A stretch of 64,000 bases of DNA from Hyphomonas johnsonii MHS-2 (lineage in GTDB: Bacteria; Pseudomonadota; Alphaproteobacteria; Caulobacterales; Hyphomonadaceae), in the NCBI RefSeq assembly GCF_000685275.1, contig NZ_ARYK01000011.1, positions 1 to 64,000 on the forward strand. The letters run 5' to 3'. Under the pieces are notes generated by a model. The model did no database searches and had not been told where the DNA came from. It saw only the letters and a list, made by a program, of their open reading frames with translations. The stretch's first letter is position 1, and each line of letters starts with the position of its first letter. Shown piece by piece: positions 9,189 to 18,063 of the stretch. Made by a program: the position numbers and the translations under genes.

Positions 9189-10066
9189 GTCAGATAGTGA
9201 TCCGCAATTTCTTCACGCGTGGCGAACCAGACGCCCGGAAGCGATTTGGCGTGTTCGATGAATTCCCTCAGGGCACGGATTCGAAAGGCGCGCCCCGAGA
9301 CGTGCGGGTGCAGCCCGACATTCATGATCCGGCCGGATTTTCCGCCTTCTTCATACAGTACATCGAGCTCATCAATGAGGATGTCCCTGAACTCGTCGGT
9401 GGTGTGATTGCGCCGCGTGAGAAGGGTGAAGTCGTTTATTTCGTTGGAATAGGGGACAGACACAATCGGCCCATTGTCAGTCCGGATAAGATAGGGCTGA
9501 TCGTCGTTCATGATGTCGCAATAGAACTTGAAACCGTTTTGCTTGAGAATGCCACACGTGTTCAGGGTTCCGCGCAGGCTGGAGGACAGCCAGCCTGCGG
9601 GCTTACGGCCAACATGGCGCTCGTACATCTCGATGGAGCGCGTGATGATGTCGCTTTCCCCGGCCGGGTCGTGGGCATAATCGGTGAGCAGTTCGCCTTG
9701 CTCCCAATTGTGCGCAAGCAATTCCCAGCCGCGGGCGAGACAGGCTTCGACCATCTCGCTTCGCCGCTCGAACGTCACGGCATTCGTCGTGCACGATGCT
9801 TTCACACCGAGTTCGTCGAACAGGTCATAGAGGCGCCAGATGCCGATTCTCTGACCGTACTCGCGCCAGGAATAATTGGGGTAATCGGGTACATTTCCCG
9901 GCAATGTCGCCGGAAGAATCGGCGGCCCGCCGGCGTAGTAGGGCTGGTCTGTCTCCTTGACCAGGTCCCAGGTTTCCAGATTGAAGGTCAAGATGAGCGC
10001 GACCCGCGCATCATTGGGCCAGGTCAGCTTGCCTCTCCTGGGAAGCGGTACGTAGTCATAATCCAT
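9152..10066 (-). CDS. Polysaccharide deacetylase-fold hydrolase, PuuE/imidase-like
   Basis: NodB-fold enzyme of 304 aa. It has the short N-terminus of PuuE-type allantoinases and cyclic imidases (RVALILTFNLETWD), in which the usual metal-binding Asp pair is replaced by NLE, and a long insertion with PNYSWREYGQRIGIWRLYDLFDELG. Later blocks are LLAHNWEQGELLTDY and IMNVGLHPHVSGRAFRIRAL. Such proteins usually open amide rings (allantoin, cyclic imides) rather than deacetylating sugars. No signal peptide is visible, so it is cytoplasmic. It is second in the operon, 10 bp after the maleate-isomerase-like gene. A ring-opening role upstream of the half-amidase is inferred. Confidence 0.8.
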   Translation of the reverse strand: MDYDYVPLPRRGKLTWPNDARVALILTFNLETWDLVKETDQPYYAGGPPILPATLPGNVPDYPNYSWREYGQRIGIWRLYDLFDELGVKASCTTNAVTFERRSEMVEACLARGWELLAHNWEQGELLTDYAHDPAGESDIITRSIEMYERHVGRKPAGWLSSSLRGTLNTCGILKQNGFKFYCDIMNDDQPYLIRTDNGPIVSVPYSNEINDFTLLTRRNHTTDEFRDILIDELDVLYEEGGKSGRIMNVGLHPHVSGRAFRIRALREFIEHAKSLPGVWFATREEIADHYLTCHETHIPGQDR

Positions 10067-10075
10067 TGTCGGCCC

Positions 10076-10837
10076 CTAAAATTCTTCCAGTAACCTGCCA
10101 TACCCGGCAATTTTGTCGTGGATCCCCATGGACCTGAGTGCATGCCAGTAGGTTGCTGTATTTATTGCGATTACGGGCTTTTCCAGCCAGAATTCGGCTA
10201 TGCCTGCGACCTTTGCGAAGGCCAGGTTGGTGCCGCACTGGATGACGGCGTCGGCGCCCTCTGACACGTCCTGTGCCGCCCGTTTGAGCGTGCGCGGCGT
10301 CTCATGCGCGATTTTCATCGGCGAGGGCGACTTGAGGCCGATCAGGTTGACCACTTCAAAGCCGAGGTCTTCGAAGAATTTCCTGACATTGCGATCACCG
10401 ATCGGAGCATAGGGTGTGACGATGCCGATTTTCCTGATGTTTCCATAGGCGGCAATTGCCGCTTCGACAGCAGTCGAGCCCATGATCACCGGAACACCGC
10501 CGGTTCGCTCCAGCATTTTTTTGTACAGGCGCTCAGCACCCGAAGCGCCATCCCAGAACGTCTCGGCGGACATGCCCATGATCAGGCAGCCCGGGTCCAT
10601 GGTCATCGCCACGTCAACGCTGTCCATGGTTGCATTGCGGATATTGTTCAGCATCACCATGAAGCTGTCATCATCGGTGACGCTGGAATCGGGAATCGGG
10701 ATGCGGCAAAAGTGATTGGTTACGCCATGCGGACGAAAGTCGTCATATTCCGGCTGTACGCTCGTGTTGGTCGACGGCGCGATCACCGAATACTTCATGC
10801 GCCATCCCAGGGAATCAGTCAGCTCAAGATCCTCCAC
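10076..10837 (-). CDS. Maleate isomerase/arylmalonate decarboxylase-like (Asp/Glu racemase superfamily)
   Basis: Protein of 253 aa with the hallmark N-terminal block SVIAPSTNTSVQPEYD and two Cys at the positions used by two-cysteine members: C84 (MDPGCLIMG) and C201 (VIQCGTNLA). Arylmalonate decarboxylases keep only one of these, whereas maleate cis-trans isomerases and racemases keep both, so the isomerase reading is favoured. It is the promoter-proximal gene of the minus-strand operon and diverges from an MFS carrier. The start is uncertain: GTG 10837 keeps the conserved GWR before the first strand, while ATG 10798 is an alternative. Confidence 0.8.
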   Translation of the reverse strand: MEDLELTDSLGWRMKYSVIAPSTNTSVQPEYDDFRPHGVTNHFCRIPIPDSSVTDDDSFMVMLNNIRNATMDSVDVAMTMDPGCLIMGMSAETFWDGASGAERLYKKMLERTGGVPVIMGSTAVEAAIAAYGNIRKIGIVTPYAPIGDRNVRKFFEDLGFEVVNLIGLKSPSPMKIAHETPRTLKRAAQDVSEGADAVIQCGTNLAFAKVAGIAEFWLEKPVIAINTATYWHALRSMGIHDKIAGYGRLLEEF

Positions 10838-11058
10838 TAAAAGGCGTCCAGTCTCCGGGCCGGCCCATTTCGTCAGACGGGCTGACGTGTCCGGTCATCG
10901 ACAGTGTTCGCCATTTCAACTTCGGAGCATGATTGCCGCTTCAACGGGTTCTGCACACCAGAATTGGTGAAATGGTCGCGTGGTGAACATTCGCGGAGTG
11001 CGCTTTGCCAGCGCGAAAATCATTGATCATCATGCCCTGTTTCCAAAGGAGATGCTGC

Positions 11059-12312
11059 ATGGCTTCGGGTGCTGGAGAGTTCCGAAATGGTTGGCGGGCG
11101 ATTGTTGCGTGTGCGGCAGGCGTTGGCGTGGGGCTGACCGGGCTTCCGTTCTATACCTTTGGTATATTCATCACGCCGCTGTCAGATGACATGGGCTGGA
11201 GTCGGTCAATGATCGCGGCAGGCATGCTCTGCCTGAATGCCGGGGTCATATTCGTCGGCCCGCTGATTGGCCTGCTCATGGACCGGTTCGGCGTGAGGCT
11301 GATCGCCATCCCTTCGCTGATCGGCGTGGCGGTGGGTTTTTTCCTCTTGTCACTCTCCGGCCCGACGATCGGCAGTTTCTACATGGCGTGGTTGGCTGTT
11401 GCGGTGCTGGGCGCCGGAACCACCCCGCTGACCTGGACCCGCGCAATCTCGGAGCGTTTTGATCGCGCCCGCGGCCTGGCCCTGGGATTGACGCTTCTCG
11501 GCACCGGCCTTGCGAGCATTTTCGGCCCGCCCCTCATCCAGGAGCTGATTGCAACCGGTGGCTGGAGGAGCGGGTATCGCGGCATGGCTGGGTTCGTTCT
11601 TTTCGTCGCCGTGCCGCTCGCGGTGTTCGGATTGTGGCAACGCCGGGAACCGGTCGCCGCAAGAACCAGGGTGGCGGGCGTCGGTGCGGGCATGACATGG
11701 CCAGAGGCGGTCAAGACCAAGCGGTTCTGGTTGATCGCAGGCGGGATATTCCTAGTTATCGTCGGCCAGGCCAGTTCGACCGTGCATTTCGTGCCCTTGC
11801 TGCGCGACCGCGGGATCGAGGCGGGCACGGCGGCCGGTGTGGCGGGCCTGTTCGGGGCGTCGGTCATCATTGGCAGGATCGTGGTCGGCTATCTGCTTGA
11901 CCGGTTTCATGGACCGAAGATTGCACGGATATTTCTCAGCCTGCCTGCACTTGCGCTTCTCTTGCTGATCTGGCGGTCCGATCTTGCAACTGCGCGTGTC
12001 GCGGCCGTCCTCCTCGGCATTGCAGCGGGCGCGGAAGTCGACCTGCTGGCCTATTTCGTCAGTCGGTATTTCGGGCTGCGGAGCTATGGTGCGATTTATG
12101 GAACGGCCCTGTCTGCCTTCGGTCTCGGCGCTGGCTTCGGTCCGACCCTAGCGGGCCATGCCTATGATGTCGCGGGTAACTATGATGGCGCGCTCGTCGC
12201 AGGCGTTTGTGTGTTCCTGGCAGGCGTCGCCTGTCTCGGCTTCCTCGGCCGCTATCCTGCATTCACCTCAGACAGCGAGGCCCGAAAGGTGGTGTCGGAC
12301 GTTTTGAAATAG
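11059..12312 (+). CDS. MFS transporter
   Basis: Major facilitator of 417 aa with 12 predicted helices. The A-motif-like loop GLLMDRFGVRLIAIP follows helix 2 and GYLLDRFHGPKIARI lies between helices 8 and 9. The start at 11059 is favoured by AAAGGAGA about 6 nt upstream; starts at 10980-11005 would add a non-hydrophobic leader. The length and helix pattern fit monocarboxylate/oxalate-type carriers (OFA or MCT-like), but no substrate signature is visible. It is transcribed divergently from the amidase/isomerase operon across 221 bp, so it probably imports the compound that operon degrades. Confidence 0.85.
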   Translation: MASGAGEFRNGWRAIVACAAGVGVGLTGLPFYTFGIFITPLSDDMGWSRSMIAAGMLCLNAGVIFVGPLIGLLMDRFGVRLIAIPSLIGVAVGFFLLSLSGPTIGSFYMAWLAVAVLGAGTTPLTWTRAISERFDRARGLALGLTLLGTGLASIFGPPLIQELIATGGWRSGYRGMAGFVLFVAVPLAVFGLWQRREPVAARTRVAGVGAGMTWPEAVKTKRFWLIAGGIFLVIVGQASSTVHFVPLLRDRGIEAGTAAGVAGLFGASVIIGRIVVGYLLDRFHGPKIARIFLSLPALALLLLIWRSDLATARVAAVLLGIAAGAEVDLLAYFVSRYFGLRSYGAIYGTALSAFGLGAGFGPTLAGHAYDVAGNYDGALVAGVCVFLAGVACLGFLGRYPAFTSDSEARKVVSDVLK

Positions 12313-12418
12313 CGGGACGGGTTCCTGGCCATGTCAGGAGGCACATCACCAGCAGCGATCACCAGACGCTGGTTCCCCCACAATGCCAGTTCATGCGGCA
12401 CAGTCAGCAATGACGATA

Positions 12419-13084
12419 CTAGTCTGTCGAAACCATTTTTATGGTTTTCCACGCAGCGGTCTTTGCTTGATCAGGGGGAACGCCGAGCATTCGGAGTTGG
12501 TATTCGGCAGCGCGAGAGCCTCCCTCCTCGCCGATTTCGCCCCTGAGTCTTGCGAGTAGGAAGGCGTTCGAAATTCCCCCCATCGAATCGATCAACAGGG
12601 AGTCGACCGTGACGCTGAAGACGCCTTGACGGACACCCAGCTCGAGATCGCGTCTCAGGAATTCGGTGACTTGGCGGCGTAATTCGGGAACCGACTGGTA
12701 AGCACGGAAAAACGTCCAGCCCCAATTCATGCGTTCGCTCCCGACGTGGATGAACTGACGCGTCCCTCTTGCGACGCGTTCGACTGCGTTTTCGATCCCC
12801 GTCATGTCTGCTTCGAGTTGCCTGGCAATGTCGGTTGCGACCCGTGCCGTCACAACCGACGTGATATCCTCCTTGTCCTTGAAGTGACTATAGAATGTTC
12901 CGTTGGCGACGCCGGCTGTGCGGGTAATTTCGTTGACGGAGGCGGCTTCGAATCCGACGCGGGCAAAGACAGCGATCGCGGCGTCCATGAGCTGGGCCCG
13001 TGTACGCTCGCTCTTTCCAAGATTGCTCGCTTCGATAGCAAAAAGTTTGTCAGACACATCGGCCCCCATTCTGACCTGCTCCAT
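12419..13084 (-). CDS. TetR/AcrR family transcriptional regulator
   Basis: One-component repressor of 221 aa. The N-terminal helix-turn-helix is clear: RTRAQLMDAAIAVFARVGFE followed by SVNEITRTAGVANGTFYSHF, then an all-helical ligand domain. The start is ATG 13084 or the ATG 15 nt inside it (MGADVSDKLF), which has GGAG 9 nt upstream; the longer frame to 13237 runs into the repeat array and is unlikely. It diverges from the TonB receptor at 13250 across a 165-bp region holding three 18-bp repeats, so it probably controls the receptor and perhaps itself. Effector unknown. Confidence 0.88.
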   Translation of the reverse strand: MEQVRMGADVSDKLFAIEASNLGKSERTRAQLMDAAIAVFARVGFEAASVNEITRTAGVANGTFYSHFKDKEDITSVVTARVATDIARQLEADMTGIENAVERVARGTRQFIHVGSERMNWGWTFFRAYQSVPELRRQVTEFLRRDLELGVRQGVFSVTVDSLLIDSMGGISNAFLLARLRGEIGEEGGSRAAEYQLRMLGVPPDQAKTAAWKTIKMVSTD

Positions 13085-13112
13085 ACCGCAATAACGGGTA
13101 GTTGACAAATGT

Positions 13113-13166
13113 CTCAAAAATGAGGAGCATCCCAAAAATGAGCGATCTCCCAAAAAAAGGGGGCGG
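13113..13166. promoter_or_regulatory. Three tandem 18-bp repeats in a divergent TetR/TonB-receptor promoter
   Basis: Three head-to-tail units start exactly 18 bp apart: CTCAAAAATGAGGAGCAT (13113), CCCAAAAATGAGCGATCT (13131) and CCCAAAAAAAGGGGGCGG (13149). The first contains the small inverted repeat CTCA-AAAA-TGAG. They lie between the TetR gene (start 13084, leftward) and the receptor (start 13250, rightward), just after a TTGACA (13102-13107). The regular spacing suggests an iterated binding site. The binding protein is inferred to be the adjacent TetR. Confidence 0.5.
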
Positions 13167-13249
13167 TGTTTACCTGGTTCTTTGGTCCCGGACAGGGCGG
13201 GCCAATCGCTCTCAAATAAGACCGCCAAAAGCGGCATGGGGAGGAAAAA

Positions 13250-15703
13250 ATGAAAAAGAGTATCTGCGTTTCGGCGAAGCTTTGGGTGAGCCTTTCAGCA
13301 CTCGCTGTGGCGGTGGGCCCATTTGCAATGGCCCAGGAAGCAAGAGAACCTTCCGCCGATACGACAATCACATTCGACAAGGTCGTGGTAACTGCGCGCA
13401 AGCGTGAGGAGCGCCTTCAGGATGTGCCTGTCGTTGTGTCTGCTTTTGACAAGAAGCAACTTGAAGCGTTTGGATCCAGCGGATTTGAGGATATTTCGGA
13501 CTTCACGCCGTCGCTTGTAATTGACGAGAGCGGGGGGGCCGGTCTTGGCATGGTGGTGCTTCGGGGCATCTCCACTGGCGAGCTCAATACAACGAGTGAC
13601 CAGGCCGTCTCCATCAACGTTGATGGCGTCCAGTGGAGCAACGCCATGGCGTTGCGTTTTGGGCAATATGACGTTGAGCAGATCGAAGTCCTGAAGGGAC
13701 CTCAGGCGCTGTTCTTCGGAAAGAACAGTCCTGCGGGCATTCTCTCGTTGCGGACCAGTGATCCAACAACCGATCCGTTTGTGCAGCTGCGGATCGGATA
13801 CGAGGAAAACGCAGAACAGGTTAGCGGAGAGGCAATATTTTCAGGTCCCGTGACGGACACGCTGGCCGGCAGGCTGGTCCTGCGCGTTTCGGATCAGTCC
13901 GGTCCCTTCAGGAATCTGGCGCCGGGCGTTGCCTATCCGAGCACGCCGGACGTTGAAGAGCACTTTGCGCGCCTCAGCCTGATGTGGCAGCCGAGCGACC
14001 GGCTTAGCGCTCGCTTCAAACTGGGTCTTGCCGAAACCAAGGGGTCCAATCAAGGTGTTGAGGGCCGGTTCGGGTGCGATACGTCGGGGTTGCCGGCACC
14101 AATCAGCGGTCCGATCGAGACTTGCCAGGTGGACGAAGACTTCGTCAAATCCGACCCGGATCCGAATCTGGCAACTGTGTCCGACAAATTCCGGGCAAAG
14201 CCGTCTGGCGAAACGTCGATGGTCCTGAGCTCGCTTGAGATCAACTACGATGTCACAGACTCTCTGACGGTTACAAGTCTCACCGGATATTCGGATCTGA
14301 AGAATTTCGACTATTCGAACCTCCTGCCAATCCTTCCTGTCCTTTTTGTCAGCGGGCGAGACCAAAAGGAACAGTCGCTTTCCCAGGAATTCAGGTTGGC
14401 CAGCAATTCTGATGGCCCCCTGAATTTCATGGTAGGAATGTTTGCGGACGACCGTAAGATCGATGCTGGACGTGCCATGTTGGTGCCGGCGCCGGCCCCG
14501 CCTTTCCCCGCCGGCGCAAGCCTGCTGTTTGAAAACGACCAGACCGTGGACGCCAATTCAGCGTCTGTATTCGGGCAGTTGATCTGGGATTTGAGTGATA
14601 CACTCGAATTGTCCGGCGGCGCTCGCTACACGGAAGAAACCAAGAAGCTGTCGGGGCGCGGTGCATTGACACCCACCGGGTTCGGTCTTGTCTTGCCAGG
14701 CGTTTATACCCCGCCTGTGGTCGGATCGGGCCCATTCATGGCGTCCCCGGATGAACTGACATACGAGAACCTGTCACCAGAACTCACGCTGGCCTGGCGC
14801 CCCAACACGAACCTGACGCTGTTCGGCAGTTACAAGGAGGGTTTCAAGTCTGGTGGCTTCAACACGTCAGTGACCGGCGGTGCAACCCTTGCAACCGTGC
14901 CCAGCGATCAGAGCTTCAATGAAGAGTTGGTCAAGGGGTTCGAGATCGGCGTGAAGTCGGAGCCGGTGCCGGGACTCCTGCTGAACGGCGCAGTTTTCAC
15001 CTATGACTATGATGACATCCAGTTGACCACATTTGACCTGACCGGAGGCGGAATTGCCACTCGGGTCGTCAACGCAGCTGAAGCGAAGACGCAGGGCGTC
15101 GAGCTCGATACCCGCTGGCAACCGGAGACCATCCAGGGGCTGTCCGTCCTGGGAAGCCTTGCGTACACGGATGCAAAATACACCAGCGATCTCTTCTTCC
15201 AGTGTAACGGAATGCAGATCGCAGGATTGCTCCCTGGTTGCGACTATGTCGCTCAACCGGGTGGGATTGCACCTGTCACGCCAGGGACAGGCGACGCCCA
15301 GAATCTGAAGGGGGAATCGCTATTGAGAGCACCCGAATGGTCGGGGTCTCTGGGCTTCCTTTACGATTCGGCGCTGACTGAAACGCTGCGCTACAAGTTC
15401 AACGGCAATGCCAGTTATACCAGCAGTTTCGACAGCAATGTCAGGTACGATCCAAGGGCGGTTCAGGACCCGTTCTGGATTCTGAACGCAAGTTTCGGGA
15501 TCTACTCGGCCGACGGGCGCTGGTCGCTGGATCTGATTGGACGCAACCTGACCAATGAGATCGTGATGTCGGGCAGTGGCGGTGTCCTGCCGGCAGGTGG
15601 CACGGTTGCCAATGTGTCGCCGGGCGAACTTCAGGGACCCGCCGGGCGTCCGCGATCAGTCCTTTTGCAACTGACCTATCGTCCCTTCAGCCGCGACAGG
15701 TAA
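13250..15703 (+). CDS. TonB-dependent receptor (outer membrane)
   Basis: Outer-membrane transporter of 817 aa: Sec signal peptide ending at ...GPFAMAQ, TonB-box-like VVVTARKREERLQDVPVVVS, a plug with GPQALFFGKNSPAGILSLRT, and a beta-barrel to the C-terminus (LLQLTYRPFSRDR). The start ATG at 13250 has GGGGAGG about 7 nt upstream. It belongs to the same broad receptor class as the one at 1714, used for aromatic compounds, steroids, terpenoids and similar ligands in sphingomonads and caulobacters. It heads the catabolic cluster that runs to 27644 and is probably its outer-membrane entry point. A TetR gene and repeats upstream imply ligand-dependent control. Confidence 0.93.
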   Translation: MKKSICVSAKLWVSLSALAVAVGPFAMAQEAREPSADTTITFDKVVVTARKREERLQDVPVVVSAFDKKQLEAFGSSGFEDISDFTPSLVIDESGGAGLGMVVLRGISTGELNTTSDQAVSINVDGVQWSNAMALRFGQYDVEQIEVLKGPQALFFGKNSPAGILSLRTSDPTTDPFVQLRIGYEENAEQVSGEAIFSGPVTDTLAGRLVLRVSDQSGPFRNLAPGVAYPSTPDVEEHFARLSLMWQPSDRLSARFKLGLAETKGSNQGVEGRFGCDTSGLPAPISGPIETCQVDEDFVKSDPDPNLATVSDKFRAKPSGETSMVLSSLEINYDVTDSLTVTSLTGYSDLKNFDYSNLLPILPVLFVSGRDQKEQSLSQEFRLASNSDGPLNFMVGMFADDRKIDAGRAMLVPAPAPPFPAGASLLFENDQTVDANSASVFGQLIWDLSDTLELSGGARYTEETKKLSGRGALTPTGFGLVLPGVYTPPVVGSGPFMASPDELTYENLSPELTLAWRPNTNLTLFGSYKEGFKSGGFNTSVTGGATLATVPSDQSFNEELVKGFEIGVKSEPVPGLLLNGAVFTYDYDDIQLTTFDLTGGGIATRVVNAAEAKTQGVELDTRWQPETIQGLSVLGSLAYTDAKYTSDLFFQCNGMQIAGLLPGCDYVAQPGGIAPVTPGTGDAQNLKGESLLRAPEWSGSLGFLYDSALTETLRYKFNGNASYTSSFDSNVRYDPRAVQDPFWILNASFGIYSADGRWSLDLIGRNLTNEIVMSGSGGVLPAGGTVANVSPGELQGPAGRPRSVLLQLTYRPFSRDR

Positions 15704-15714
15704 CCTCCGCCTTG

Positions 15715-15754
15715 TTGCCTGGGCGCTGACATTCGGCGCCTGGGCAATTTTTTT
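15715..15754 (+). terminator. Intrinsic terminator after the TonB receptor
   Basis: Stem TTGCCTGGGCGC (15715-15726) pairs with GCGCCTGGGCAA (15736-15747) over 12 bp with two G-U pairs, a 9-nt loop and an uninterrupted run of seven T. Only 23 bp separate it from the next gene, too few for a full promoter, so transcription of the catabolic genes probably depends on read-through past it. Confidence 0.88.
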
Positions 15755-15777
15755 CCTCCTTCACAGCGGAGTGTCTT

Positions 15778-16656
15778 GTGAAACTTGCAACCTTTATCCA
15801 CCATGACGTGCAGCGTATCGGCATCGTTGTTCACGACGGTCTGATCGATCTGTCAGCTGCTGCACCAGAATTGCCGCGCGACATGATTGGCTTCCTTGAG
15901 GCCGGAGATGCGGCCATGGCGCGCGCGCGTGCCATTTCCAAAAAACCAGACCACCTGCTGGCCCTCGACGCCGTTGCATTGCAGGCGCCTGTGCCAAGGC
16001 CGGGTAAGGTGCTGGGTATTGGATTGAATTATGCTGACCATGTTGCCGAGTCGGGGCGCACTCCGCCTGAACACCAGATATGGTTCAACAAGCAGCGCGA
16101 AAGTATCACGGGGCCCGGCGCAGAGATTGTCCTGCCTTCCGTGTCCCCCATGCTCGATTATGAAGTCGAGCTCTGCTTCATTATCGGCAAAAGCTGCCGT
16201 CATGTTCCGAAAGACAGGGCCCATGAGGTCATTGCGGGGTTCTGCATCGGCAATGACGTGACCGTTCGTGATTGGCAATTGCGTACACCGACAATGACGA
16301 TTGGCAAATCCTTCGACACGCACGGTCCGCTTGGTCCGTGGTTGGTCACGTCAGACGAAGTCGGAGACCCACACGCGCTTGATCTTAAGTGCTGGGTCAA
16401 CGGCGAATTGCGTCAGAGTTCGAACACCAGGCACCTGATTTATGATTGCTATGATCAGGTTAGCCACCTAACCCAGGCTTTCACGCTGTCTCCCGGGGAC
16501 GTCATATTCTCGGGAACGCCGGGCGGTGTCGGCATGGCCCAGAAGCCGCCTCGTTTCCTGAAGACAGGAGACAGTGTGCGGCTGGAAATCGACAAGCTGG
16601 GCCGACTGGAAAACTGCGTCGCTGCTGAAACGCTCGAGGTGCGGATCGATGACTGA
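15778..16656 (+). CDS. Fumarylacetoacetate hydrolase (FAH) family protein
   Basis: Enzyme of 292 aa of the FAH superfamily (hydrolases, decarboxylases and isomerases acting on 2-oxo/enol acids from ring cleavage). Visible are the small N-terminal domain, then PRPGKVLGIGLNYADHVAESG, the metal-binding block MLDYEVELCFIIGK, and conserved NDVTVRDWQ, GKSFDTHGPLGPW and SGTPGGVG. GTG start with GGAG about 7 nt upstream. It is the first gene of the operon behind the receptor terminator; its end overlaps the MFS gene by 8 nt. Downstream of the extradiol dioxygenase reaction it would hydrolyse or decarboxylate the ring-fission product. The exact substrate is inferred only from context. Confidence 0.88.
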   Translation: MKLATFIHHDVQRIGIVVHDGLIDLSAAAPELPRDMIGFLEAGDAAMARARAISKKPDHLLALDAVALQAPVPRPGKVLGIGLNYADHVAESGRTPPEHQIWFNKQRESITGPGAEIVLPSVSPMLDYEVELCFIIGKSCRHVPKDRAHEVIAGFCIGNDVTVRDWQLRTPTMTIGKSFDTHGPLGPWLVTSDEVGDPHALDLKCWVNGELRQSSNTRHLIYDCYDQVSHLTQAFTLSPGDVIFSGTPGGVGMAQKPPRFLKTGDSVRLEIDKLGRLENCVAAETLEVRIDD

Positions 16657-18004
16657 GGTCACCAGCGTGACGACATCCGTCAGACCACCGCGGGTAGGGC
16701 TGTATCCCTACTACGTTCTGGTCCTCTTGATGCTGGTTACGATGATCAACTTCATCGACCGTCAGCTGATTGCGATCCTGTCACCGTCCATCCAGGCCGA
16801 TCTGGGGCTGACGGACTGGCAGATGGGAGCGGTCAAAGGCATCTTTTTTGCCTTGCTGTATGCCTTTCTGGGCATTCCGATTGCCCGCCTCGCGGATCGG
16901 ACGAACCGGACAGCGATCGTGGCCTCGGCGATTGCGGGGTGGTCTGTTTTCACCATGTTGTGTGGTGCGACGCAGAACTTCATGCAGCTCGCGATGGCGC
17001 GCGTGGGCGTCAGTATCGGCGAAGCCGGTGGCACCGCACCGGCACATTCGATCCTGTCTGATTACTTCCCGAAGGAGCAGCGAGGGTTTGCCCTGTCGGT
17101 GGTCAATATCGGTGTGCCGTTGGGCATTGGATTTTCGTTCCTCGGTGGCGGCTGGCTCGTAACGACGTTCGATTGGCGCACGACGTGCGTGATCATGGGC
17201 ATTCCGGGGCTGCTAGTTGCGCTTTTGGTCGCGATAACTGTCCGGGAGCCGGAGCGGGGGCGGCTGGACCTAGAGCCGCCGACCGGCCGGTCGCCCAGGA
17301 AGCCCTCAAGTGATCTGTCCGAGATCTTGAAGACAGCCAGACACATGCTTGCGATTCCAACCTTCAGGGCCTTCGCGATTGCCGGGGCAATCGCCGCCAT
17401 GGCGAGTTACGCGAAGAGCACATGGATCGTCGACTTCTTTACCCGTGCACACGCAGATGTTCCGCCGATGTATGTTTTTACTGCACTCGGACTGACCCAG
17501 GCGGTGGCGAACACAGCCGGCATATTCCTCAGCGGGTATCTGGTCGACCGCCTGTCGAAGCGAACCCGGGCAGTGTACGCATGGGTGCCCGCAATCTGTC
17601 TCGGGATACTGTTTCCGCTCTGGGGCTTGTGCCTATGGGTGGACTCCTTCTGGGTCGCGATCGCCCTCCAGGTGCCTATCTGCTTCTTCGGAAGTACATT
17701 CCTGGGGCCAAGTTTTGCGCTTGCCCAGACGCTTTCACCGGTTGCGGTGCGGTCCGTCACTGCGGCCCTCTTCCTGCTCATCATCAATCTGGTCGGAATG
17801 GGGCTCGGTCCGACATTCGTGGGCTTTCTGTCCAGTGGGCTCATGGCGCAGTTCGGGCCGGATTACAGCCTGAGGATCGCGCTGAGCGCGCTGCTGGCAG
17901 GCTACCTCGTCGCATCGGTCATCTACATGCGCGCGTCCGAGGGGATCGACGCAGACTGGGCGCGCGCCACGGGCCATCAGCACAACAAGGCAGACCATCA
18001 GTAG
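16649..18004 (+). CDS. MFS transporter, spinster-like
   Basis: Twelve-helix carrier of 451 aa. Its N-terminal helix is YYVLVLLMLVTMINFIDRQL, with the FIDRQ motif typical of spinster-type/aromatic-acid MFS proteins, followed by the loop GIPIARLADRTNRTAIV. It starts inside the end of the FAH gene (ATGACTGA, 8-nt overlap), which shows translational coupling. A longer frame from 16574 lies wholly within the FAH gene and is rejected. Likely imports the aromatic substrate across the inner membrane after entry through the TonB receptor; substrate unknown. Confidence 0.87.
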   Translation: MTEVTSVTTSVRPPRVGLYPYYVLVLLMLVTMINFIDRQLIAILSPSIQADLGLTDWQMGAVKGIFFALLYAFLGIPIARLADRTNRTAIVASAIAGWSVFTMLCGATQNFMQLAMARVGVSIGEAGGTAPAHSILSDYFPKEQRGFALSVVNIGVPLGIGFSFLGGGWLVTTFDWRTTCVIMGIPGLLVALLVAITVREPERGRLDLEPPTGRSPRKPSSDLSEILKTARHMLAIPTFRAFAIAGAIAAMASYAKSTWIVDFFTRAHADVPPMYVFTALGLTQAVANTAGIFLSGYLVDRLSKRTRAVYAWVPAICLGILFPLWGLCLWVDSFWVAIALQVPICFFGSTFLGPSFALAQTLSPVAVRSVTAALFLLIINLVGMGLGPTFVGFLSSGLMAQFGPDYSLRIALSALLAGYLVASVIYMRASEGIDADWARATGHQHNKADHQ

Positions 18005-18063
18005 CGATACGTCACGACACAGCGCGGCGCTCGGGCGTCAATATTTCCAAGAAAGGTTCTATC

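Noticed and set aside
7711-10093. Long + strand open frames of about 300 codons (7711-8637 and 9173-10093)
   Set aside because: They lie antisense to the amidase, lyase and deacetylase genes, lack any domain, and are explained by GC-rich codon bias of the true genes.
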